NCBI RefSeq assembly: GCF_014653275.1 | Contig: NZ_BNAL01000008.1 | Location: 28,065 to 92,064 of the forward strand | Length of the DNA: 64,000 nucleotides | From: Deinococcus piscis | Lineage (GTDB): Bacteria > Deinococcota > Deinococci > Deinococcales > Deinococcaceae | Direction: 5' to 3' | In this document: piece after piece, positions 58,020 through 64,000 of the stretch | Position numbering within the stretch: the first letter of the stretch is position 1 | Layout of the letters: each line of letters opens with the position of its first letter | Notes under the pieces: model-generated | Databases searched by the model: none | What the model was told of the DNA's origin: nothing | The model's input: only the letters and a program-made list of their open reading frames with translations | Position numbers and translations under genes: made by a program

Positions 58020-60578
58020 TCAGTTCAGCGCGCCCGTCTCAAAGGTAAATTCCCCATTTTCGTACCCCACGTTCAGCACCGAGTTGTCGGGCACTTCACC
58101 ACTCAGAATGCGGCGGGCCAGCGGCGTCTCGATCTCGCGGCTGATCGCTCGCTTGAGCGGACGGGCACCGAAGGCGGGGTCGTAGCCGACCTGGGCCAGG
58201 CGGTCCTTGGCGGCGTCCGAGAGATTCAGGGTCACGCGGCGCTCGGCCAGGCGGGAGCGCAGGCCGCCCAGTTGGATATCCACGATTTGCCGCAGGTTCT
58301 CGGCGGTCAGGGCATCGAACACGATAATGTCGTCCACGCGGTTGAGGAACTCGGGGCGGAAGTGCCCGCGCAGCTCTTCCAGCACGGCCTCACGGATATC
58401 GTCCGCCGGTTGGCCCTGCGCCTGCATTTCCAGAATCAGCGGCGAGCCGACGTTGCTGGTCAGGATGATCAGGGTGTTGCGGAAATCCACTGTGCGGCCC
58501 TGCCCATCGGTCAGGCGGCCATCGTCCAGCACTTGCAGCAGCACGTTGAACACGTCCGGGTGTGCTTTTTCGATTTCGTCCAGCAGAATCACCGAGTAGG
58601 GGCGGCGGCGCACCGCCTCGGTCAGCTGACCGCCTTCCTCGTAGCCCACGTATCCGGGAGGGGCTCCGATCAACCTGGCCACCGTGTGTTTCTCCATGTA
58701 CTCGGACATGTCGATCCGCACCATGGCGTCACTGGAGTCGAACAGGAACTCGGCCAGGGCTTTGGCCAGCTCGGTCTTGCCGACCCCCGTCGGACCAAGG
58801 AACATGAAGCTGCCCAGTGGGCGGCTCGGATCGTTCAGGCCAGCCCGGGCGCGGCGGATGGTGTCGGCCACCGATTCGATGGCCCGCTCCTGCCCGATCA
58901 CGCGGCGGTGCAGCTGTCCCTCAAGTTGCAGCAGCTTTTCGCGCTCGCCTTCCATCAGCTTGCTCACGGGAATGCCGGTCCAGCGGCTGACCACCGCGGC
59001 GATGTCTTCTTCGGTCACTTCGGTGTGGGCGAATTCTGCGCCCTTGAGCTGATTTTCTAGCTCATGCACTTCTTTTTCGAGGCGGGGCAGTTCGCCGTAT
59101 TCCAGCTCAGCGGCTTTTTGCAGGTCATAGTCGCGCTTGGCCCGCTCAATGTCGGTGCGCACCTGGTCCAGCGCCTCGCGCTTTTCACGCAACTTGCCCA
59201 CTTCGCCGCGCTCGGCTTCCCAGCGGGAGCGGGTTTCAGTCAGCTCGTCGGTCAGGGTCCGTAGCTGGTTCTCGATGTCGCTCAAGCGGGCGACACTGTC
59301 TTGGTCCTTTTCCTTTTTCAGGGCTTCGCGCTCGATTTCCAGTTGCAGCTTGCGCCGCTCCAGCTGGTCCACGCGCTCGGGGCTCGACTCCAGCGCCATG
59401 CGCAGCCGGGCCGCCGACTCGTCAATGAGGTCAATCGCCTTGTCGGGGAGCTGCCGGTCGGTGATGTAGCGGTTGCTCAGCTGAGCGGCGGCCACCAGTG
59501 CGGGGTCGGTGATTTCCACGTTGTGGTGTACCTGATAGCGCTCCTTGATACCGCGCAGGATAGAGATGGTGTCTTCCACGCTGGGTTCATCCACGAATAC
59601 CGGCTGGAAGCGGCGTTCCAGCGCCGGGTCTTTTTCGATTTCGCGGTATTCGTCCAGGGTGGTCGCGCCGATCAGGTGCAGCTCGCCGCGTGCGAGGGCA
59701 GGCTTGAGCATGTTGCCGGCGTCGGGGCTGCCCTCGGTCTTGCCAGCGCCCACGATGGTGTGGATTTCGTCCACGAACAGGATGATTTCGCCTGCCGACT
59801 GCACCACCTCATCAATCACGCCCTTGAGGCGCTCCTCGAACTCGCCCCGGAACTTGGCTCCGGCCAGCAGGCTGCCCATTTCCAGGCTCACGATGCGCTT
59901 GTCCTTCAGACCGTCGGGCACGTCGCCCCTCACGATCCGCATGGCAAGGCCCTCGGCAATGGCGGTCTTGCCCACGCCAGGCTCACCAATCAGCACCGGA
60001 TTGTTCTTGGTGCGGCGCAGCAGAATCTGCATGGTGCGGCGAATCTCCTCGTCGCGGCCAATCACCGGGTCAAATTTGCCGTCCCTGGCCCGCTGGGTCA
60101 GGTCGGTGCCGTATTTATTCAGCGCGTCAAACTGCGCTTCACTGGATTTGTCGGTCACGGTTTTCCCCTTTCGTTGTTCGTTTACGGCGCGGTTCAGGTC
60201 GGCCTCACTGGGCAGAGAACGGTCATTCATCTCGCCGCGCACAGCCAGCAGCAGCACGTCAGCCGCCACGAAGGAATCGCCCAGCTGTTCCGCCAGCGTA
60301 TCGGCTTTTTGAAAGGCACGCTGAAGCGCACTGTCCATGTACAGCTGCCCCCCTGCGCCCTGCACACGGGGCAGCTTGGCAAGTTGGGCGTCCAGACTGG
60401 CCCGCAGTGCATTCAGGTCAGCTCCGGCCAGCGTCAGGGCACGGGCGGCGGTGTCGTTGTCCAGCAGGGTCCGCATCAGATGCGTGGGCGTGAGCGTTTG
60501 CTGTCCGCTGCCCTGCGCCAGGCTCTGCGCGGCAGCAATGGCCTGCGTGGCACTTTCGGTAAATCGTTCGGGATTCAA
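58020..60578 (-). CDS. clpB: ATP-dependent disaggregase ClpB
   Basis: Predicted 852 aa. Heat-shock AAA+ disaggregase working with DnaK. N-domain repeats at 1-150 ([21 protein letters not shown]), Walker A1 [15 protein letters not shown], the 'middle' coiled-coil (about 400-520), Walker A2 [14 protein letters not shown], and Walker B motifs [10 protein letters not shown] and [12 protein letters not shown]. The C-terminal end [20 protein letters not shown] is typical. A promoter with an overlapping HspR-type operator lies upstream. Terminator downstream. Confidence 0.98.
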   Translation of the reverse strand: MNPERFTESATQAIAAAQSLAQGSGQQTLTPTHLMRTLLDNDTAARALTLAGADLNALRASLDAQLAKLPRVQGAGGQLYMDSALQRAFQKADTLAEQLGDSFVAADVLLLAVRGEMNDRSLPSEADLNRAVNEQRKGKTVTDKSSEAQFDALNKYGTDLTQRARDGKFDPVIGRDEEIRRTMQILLRRTKNNPVLIGEPGVGKTAIAEGLAMRIVRGDVPDGLKDKRIVSLEMGSLLAGAKFRGEFEERLKGVIDEVVQSAGEIILFVDEIHTIVGAGKTEGSPDAGNMLKPALARGELHLIGATTLDEYREIEKDPALERRFQPVFVDEPSVEDTISILRGIKERYQVHHNVEITDPALVAAAQLSNRYITDRQLPDKAIDLIDESAARLRMALESSPERVDQLERRKLQLEIEREALKKEKDQDSVARLSDIENQLRTLTDELTETRSRWEAERGEVGKLREKREALDQVRTDIERAKRDYDLQKAAELEYGELPRLEKEVHELENQLKGAEFAHTEVTEEDIAAVVSRWTGIPVSKLMEGEREKLLQLEGQLHRRVIGQERAIESVADTIRRARAGLNDPSRPLGSFMFLGPTGVGKTELAKALAEFLFDSSDAMVRIDMSEYMEKHTVARLIGAPPGYVGYEEGGQLTEAVRRRPYSVILLDEIEKAHPDVFNVLLQVLDDGRLTDGQGRTVDFRNTLIILTSNVGSPLILEMQAQGQPADDIREAVLEELRGHFRPEFLNRVDDIIVFDALTAENLRQIVDIQLGGLRSRLAERRVTLNLSDAAKDRLAQVGYDPAFGARPLKRAISREIETPLARRILSGEVPDNSVLNVGYENGEFTFETGALN

Positions 60579-60628
60579 ATTCTTACCTCCTGAGCTCGAA
60601 AAATGTAGTGTTTGCTCAATCTGTCGGA

Positions 60629-60658
60629 AGTATAAAACTTGAGTGTATCTATGTCAAG
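60629..60658 (-). promoter_or_regulatory. clpB promoter with overlapping HAIR (HspR) operator
   Basis: Minus strand: TTGACA (60652-60657), 17-nt spacer, TATACT (60629-60634), a near-consensus sigma-70 promoter. Across it lies CTTGACA-N7-ACTCAAG (60638-60658), matching the HAIR consensus CTTGAGT-N7-ACTCAAG except for two bases in one arm. HspR is known to repress clpB in Deinococcus. The RBS GGAGG lies just before the ATG. Confidence 0.75.
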
Positions 60659-60717
60659 TTTAGTGAGGCTTTATTCTGGAAGAGGCCGAACGGACCTCTG
60701 GGGCAACCGCGTTCGGT

Positions 60718-61545
60718 TCAGCGCGCCGGAGCGTAGATGGGCGTGTGGACCTTGAGGGTCAGCCCGAGACCTGCGTCCCAGGCCTGGTCTGCCTCTGAGT
60801 CCCCCCAGGATTCCAGGGTGATGTGGTGCAGGCCGCGTCTCCTGGCCCGCGCACAGACCCAGGCGAGCATGGCCTCGCGGAGTCCGATCCCCCGCGCCTC
60901 CGGGCGGACCGCAGGCGTAGTGAGGCTGATTCCATCTGCTTCTTGCCATACCCGGCAGACGCCCACAGCTGTGCCCTGCGGACTGTAGGCCAAGCAGCCC
61001 AGGGTGTCATCCGAGCCAGCTGCGTTCGGCGCGGTTGCTTCGGCAGTGACATGCGTGTGGCCGATCAGGTCTGAGTAGCCTTCCTGTGCGGCCCAGCGGT
61101 CTGCCGGGTCGCTCACCTCAGACAGCGGGAGTAGCCGAAAGCCTGTTGGAATCTCCAGGTGAAGTTGTGGCAACGGTCCAGAGCGCTGAAGATAGGCGCT
61201 GACCGGGCTCAGTCCCGCGTCGCTCAGCGCCTGCACGGGCCAGTGGGTTTCATCCGCGTAGGCGTACAGCAAGGGCTGCTCGGCCAGTGCCGACCTCAAC
61301 AGGGCCAGGGCGACTTCTCCGCGTTCCTGCTCGGTCCAGACTCCGCCCATCACTTCTGCCCCATACGCCGGCGAAGAGAAGCGCAGCGCGAGCAACCCCA
61401 GCAGCTCGTCCGCACTGTTGCGGGCGGTCCAGGCGGCCCCAAGCTGCGGCGCGGTGGGGCTCAGGTCTTCTTCTGAGCAGCCGTACAGCTCGGCCAGTGG
61501 CCTGAGCAGCGATACCGGCGCAGCAGCGCAAATCTGAAAGGGCAT
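60718..61545 (-). CDS. Two-domain GNAT family N-acetyltransferase
   Basis: Predicted 275 aa. The N-terminal half is a degenerate GNAT domain. The C-terminal half (about 135-270) has GCLAYSPQGTAVGVCRVWQEADGISLTTPAVRPEARGIGLREAMLAWVCARARRRGLHHITLESWGDSEADQAW, including the acetyl-CoA loop (R-x-x-G-I-G). Substrate unknown. A TACACT box lies 6 nt before ATG. Confidence 0.8.
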   Translation of the reverse strand: MPFQICAAAPVSLLRPLAELYGCSEEDLSPTAPQLGAAWTARNSADELLGLLALRFSSPAYGAEVMGGVWTEQERGEVALALLRSALAEQPLLYAYADETHWPVQALSDAGLSPVSAYLQRSGPLPQLHLEIPTGFRLLPLSEVSDPADRWAAQEGYSDLIGHTHVTAEATAPNAAGSDDTLGCLAYSPQGTAVGVCRVWQEADGISLTTPAVRPEARGIGLREAMLAWVCARARRRGLHHITLESWGDSEADQAWDAGLGLTLKVHTPIYAPAR

Positions 61546-61551
61546 GTGCAG

Positions 61552-61557
61552 AGTGTA
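61552..61557 (-). promoter_or_regulatory. -10 box for the two-domain acetyltransferase (leaderless layout)
   Basis: TACACT on the minus strand ends 6 nt before the ATG at 61545. Confidence 0.5.
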
Positions 61558-61569
61558 GCCAGGCCGCCT

Positions 61570-62082
61570 CTAGACTTCCTTTTCATACCGGAACACTTCA
61601 AAGCCCATCACCCGCTGGCGGTCTACCGTATCGAAGCCGAATTCTGTGTACAGGGCTTGCAGCTTGGGCCGGGTCACGTCGGTGTCCAGCCGCAGCCAGC
61701 GGCGACCAGCCGCCCGCGTCAGCTCCTCGGCACGGTCCAGCAGGGCGCGGTTGAGGCCCTGCCCCTGTGCCTGTGGATGCACCGCCAGCTTGTGTAGGTA
61801 CAGTGCCTCGCCGCGTGGTTTCTCGGCCCAGAACACGGGATCAGGGTCCATCAACACAAAGCAGCCCACCGGCGCTTCACCCTGCCAGGCCACCTGCCAG
61901 CCGTCCGCCGGATAATCCTGCGCCAGAGCGTCTACAGTCAGGGTGTCGGGGGGCCACAGCTCCTCATGTCCACGCGCCAGGACGCTGCGGGCCGTGGCCT
62001 GAAGAATCAGGGCCGCAGCCTGGGGGTCGCCGGAAGTCCAGCGCAGTACCGGGGCGGAGGAATGGTCAGGCTGCTTGGTCAT
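61570..62082 (-). CDS. GNAT family N-acetyltransferase
   Basis: Predicted 170 aa. Conserved LYLHKLAVHPQAQGQGLNRALLDRAEELTRAAGRRWLRLDTDVTRPKLQALYTEFGFDTVDRQRV, with the acetyl-CoA loop Q-x-Q-G-x-G. Substrate unknown. Start ATG 62082 chosen over the one at 62091. It lies 24 bp after alr on the same strand and is probably in its operon. Confidence 0.88.
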   Translation of the reverse strand: MTKQPDHSSAPVLRWTSGDPQAAALILQATARSVLARGHEELWPPDTLTVDALAQDYPADGWQVAWQGEAPVGCFVLMDPDPVFWAEKPRGEALYLHKLAVHPQAQGQGLNRALLDRAEELTRAAGRRWLRLDTDVTRPKLQALYTEFGFDTVDRQRVMGFEVFRYEKEV

Positions 62083-62106
62083 GACTACCATTGTGCCGCT
62101 TTGGCG

Positions 62107-63216
62107 CTAAGGCGCAGCGAACCGCTCCACACGTCCACCCAGGCGGGTCAGGATTTCGTACTCGGCCATGTCACTCCACGCGGCCAGCTCGGAAATATGC
62201 AGCGCATTGCCCTGGGCGTCGTGGCCCCACAGCGTGACCCAGTCACCTGGGCGCACATCCAGCCCAGTCGCGTCCACCATCATATGGTCCATGCAGACCC
62301 GGCCCAGCACCGGGCGTCGCTCACCCGCAATCAGCACCTCGGCCTGCCCAGTGGCGCGGCGTGGGTAGCCATCGGCGTATCCAACCGGCAGTGTGGCGAT
62401 CAGGGTGTCGCGGGTCAGGGTGCTCAGGCCGTTGTAGCCCACCCGTTCACCGGCGGCGGCACTGTGCAGATAGGTGATCCGGGCCTGCACGGTCATGGCG
62501 GGAATCAGCTCGGGGGTTTCAATCGGGGGCATCACGCCGTAGCTGCTCAGGCCAGGGCGGGCAAGGTCCACCCCTGGGAGCGGCCCCAGGTTCAGCACCG
62601 CAGAGGAGTTGCCCATATGGTGCAGGACGTTCGGAAAGTGGCGGACGACTTCCTGAAAAGTCTGGAACTGTGTCCAGGACAGGGTCTGATCTTCGGCCTC
62701 CGCCTCGCTGAAATGAGAATAGATGGCTGCCAGTTGACCGCGCTCCTCAAGCCGCCGGCCAATCTCTACCGCTTCGGCGGGGTCTGCCCCCAGGCGGTGC
62801 ATGCCGGTATTCACCTTGAGGTGAGCGCGTGCTCCTGGGGGCAAAGCTTCGGCTTCTGCCAGGGTGTTGACCGTGAACTCAATCCCCGCTTCTACCAGCG
62901 CCGGCCACTCCTCCGGGAAAGACGCCCCGAACAGCATCACCGGCTTGCAGCAGTGGAGCCCGCGCAGCACAGCGCTCAGCTTCAGGGCCTCGTCCGGAGT
63001 CGCCACAGCCATGCCCCACACGGCATCCGACTCGGCAGCCACCGGAGCCACCACCTCTAGGCCGTGGCCGTAGGCGTTGGCTTTCATCGGCCACAGCAGC
63101 GGCACTCCGGCCTTGCCGCTCAGGAACTTCAGGTTGTGGTGGAGGGCGCTGGCAGAGATGAGCGCCCGCGCACGGGCGAAGGCAAGCGGAGTGTGGGAAG
63201 CGGGAGGCGTCGTCAC
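62107..63216 (-). CDS. alr: Alanine racemase
   Basis: Predicted 369 aa, PLP-dependent. It interconverts L- and D-alanine for peptidoglycan. The PLP-lysine is Lys45 in PMKANAYGHG. The catalytic tyrosine is in GERVGYNGLSTL. VNTGMHRLG and PVGYADGYPR are also typical. GTG 63216 follows AAAGG at a wide 9-nt spacing. Provides the D-Ala used by MurF's dipeptide substrate. Confidence 0.95.
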   Translation of the reverse strand: MTTPPASHTPLAFARARALISASALHHNLKFLSGKAGVPLLWPMKANAYGHGLEVVAPVAAESDAVWGMAVATPDEALKLSAVLRGLHCCKPVMLFGASFPEEWPALVEAGIEFTVNTLAEAEALPPGARAHLKVNTGMHRLGADPAEAVEIGRRLEERGQLAAIYSHFSEAEAEDQTLSWTQFQTFQEVVRHFPNVLHHMGNSSAVLNLGPLPGVDLARPGLSSYGVMPPIETPELIPAMTVQARITYLHSAAAGERVGYNGLSTLTRDTLIATLPVGYADGYPRRATGQAEVLIAGERRPVLGRVCMDHMMVDATGLDVRPGDWVTLWGHDAQGNALHISELAAWSDMAEYEILTRLGGRVERFAAP

Positions 63217-63348
63217 GGCAAAGAACCTTTCAGGAGGAGCGAGGGCTTCGTGCTGCGCGTTTAGGGAGCGAGTCTAGCGCAGGTATTCTGGATAGGGCCG
63301 GGGATAGGCTGAGTGTCCATGACTTGCAAGGCAGAAGGTGTCTCGTCA

Positions 63349-63870
63349 CTAACGGCAATTGCCGATTCTCTCCATCGCCGCGATAAAGCCCTTGGCGGTA
63401 AAAACGTAATCTAGCGGCGCCATACCGTCACGCATCACCCGCATGGTGACTTTGGAGCGCCCTCTGACAAAAGCTCTGTAGATTTCCTTCTCGGCTTGTT
63501 CGGTAAACCACACCGCTGTCAGGTCGGGGGCATCGTCCAGAAAGGCGGTCTCCGTTTTCACGGTCTTGGGAGCCTCGGAGTCGATGCGGTACATGACATT
63601 CGGAGAACGGTTGAGGTAAAAACTGTTCTCGGTCATAAGCGGATTTTTGGTGTTCAGGATGATGTCGTAGCCGCCCTGTCCGTTGCAGAAGACCCCGACA
63701 AAAGTGTTAGCTCCGGTGTCGTTGGCCTCGGCAATAGCCAAAGACCCCTGATTGGCATCGGTCATCACGTCCCGCTTGGGAAAGTAGTAGATGGGCTGGC
63801 CGGGAATCTGGCCCGCTGCGGCGGCGGTGGTGAGGGCTGCGAGGGCCAGGGTAACTAACAAATGACGCAT
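63349..63870 (-). CDS. Secreted protein of unknown function
   Basis: Predicted 173 aa. Signal peptide MRHLLVTLALAALTTAAAAGQ. The mature part has beta-like strands (GANTFVGVFCNGQGGYDIILNTKNPLM, NSFYLNRSPNVMYRIDSEAPKTVKTETAF, LTAVWFTEQAEKEIYRAFVRGRSKVTMRVMRDG) and two cysteines, one at FCNGQ and one at the very end (GNCR), which may bond. No family recognised. Codon use is less GC-rich than the neighbours. Start is supported by a -10 box. Confidence 0.65.
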   Translation of the reverse strand: MRHLLVTLALAALTTAAAAGQIPGQPIYYFPKRDVMTDANQGSLAIAEANDTGANTFVGVFCNGQGGYDIILNTKNPLMTENSFYLNRSPNVMYRIDSEAPKTVKTETAFLDDAPDLTAVWFTEQAEKEIYRAFVRGRSKVTMRVMRDGMAPLDYVFTAKGFIAAMERIGNCR

Positions 63871-63876
63871 CCAGGC

Positions 63877-63882
63877 AGCATA
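63877..63882 (-). promoter_or_regulatory. -10 box for the secreted protein gene (leaderless layout)
   Basis: TATGCT on the minus strand ends 6 nt before the ATG at 63870. Confidence 0.5.
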
Positions 63883-64000
63883 GAAAAGTTCCGGGTGTCA
63901 TGAGACCAAATTTGCCCAGTCTGTTTGAGAAACATAAGTAGCTTCCGGGTGTAGACTAAGTCATCAGACGACTTGACCCCCAACTGACTCCTGAAGACGA
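63883..64000. other. Non-coding end of window
   Basis: No gene seen. A 10-bp direct repeat TTCCGGGTGT occurs at 63889-63898 and 63943-63952. The end probably belongs to the upstream region of a gene outside the window. Confidence 0.4.

Noticed and set aside
59301..60593. 430-codon frame antisense to clpB, and a similar one at 57945-59060
   Set aside because: Antisense shadows of clpB with no family-like content.

Overview
The window is a GC-rich (about 65 %), gene-dense bacterial chromosome segment that I assign to the genus Deinococcus. Three things support this. The gene content fits: a pilM-N-O-(W/P-like)-Q pilus/competence cluster, a MUG-type glycosylase, an HspR-type operator at clpB, FakA/Asp23 and a DarA-type receptor. 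No phage, insertion sequence or CRISPR array is visible. At least 18 genes carry a TANNNT -10 box only 5-7 nt before the start codon, the leaderless-transcript layout well known in Deinococcus. Species assignment is not possible from this alone.

Layout. 1-990: cut-off membrane gene, an L7/L12-like membrane protein and a DUF456 protein. 1.1-4.5 kb: thiolase and 3-hydroxybutyryl-CoA dehydrogenase flanking three small genes. 4.5-10.1 kb (minus): acetyltransferase, secreted protein, typA, a DUF1028 protein, glgC. 10.3-15 kb: miaA, an Hsp20/S4/DUF1684 operon, comF and rlmH (divergent, 23 bp apart), aroC. 15-20.7 kb (minus): type IV pilus assembly operon pilMNO-X-pilQ. 20.9-25.3 kb: lipoprotein, murF, fakA, asp23. 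25.4-34.3 kb: mostly short metabolic, repair and redox genes (cytoplasmic sulfite-oxidase-like protein, MUG, OsmC, Maf, DeoC, Bcp, RpiA, GuaA, a fructosamine-kinase-like protein), including an alpha/beta hydrolase interrupted by an in-frame amber codon.

34.4-48.3 kb: recJ, a sugar-isomerase-like SIS protein, tRNA-Arg(CCG), a parvulin-type foldase, scpA, a large PRC-barrel protein, an ABC export pair (NatAB-like), a winged-helix protein with a histone-H1-like tail, DarA and an HDAC-family deacetylase. 48.3-64 kb: a 2-phosphoglycerate-kinase-like protein with three ATP-cone-like repeats, a TetR regulator, a LysM-NlpC/P60 hydrolase, a 755-bp gene-free stretch, murA, the divergent ald/lrp pair, a cyclophilin lipoprotein, a phosphatidylserine-decarboxylase-like pseudoenzyme, a zinc-ribbon protein, clpB with its HspR-like operator, two acetyltransferases, alr and a secreted protein.

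Themes: envelope and wall building (murF, murA, alr, NlpC/P60, PpiD-like, cyclophilin, pili), proteostasis under stress (clpB, Hsp20, foldases), nucleic-acid maintenance and uptake (recJ, MUG, scpA, comF, pil), and central metabolism (guaA, rpiA, deoC, glgC, thiolase/Hbd, ald). I found no clearly new multi-gene defence or mobile system. The items most worth a second look are single proteins with odd architectures (H1-like tail, triple ATP-cone kinase, PSD pseudoenzyme, PRC/repeat protein), the amber-interrupted hydrolase, the overlapping divergent promoters of comF/rlmH, and structured non-coding stretches near murF, pilM and murA.
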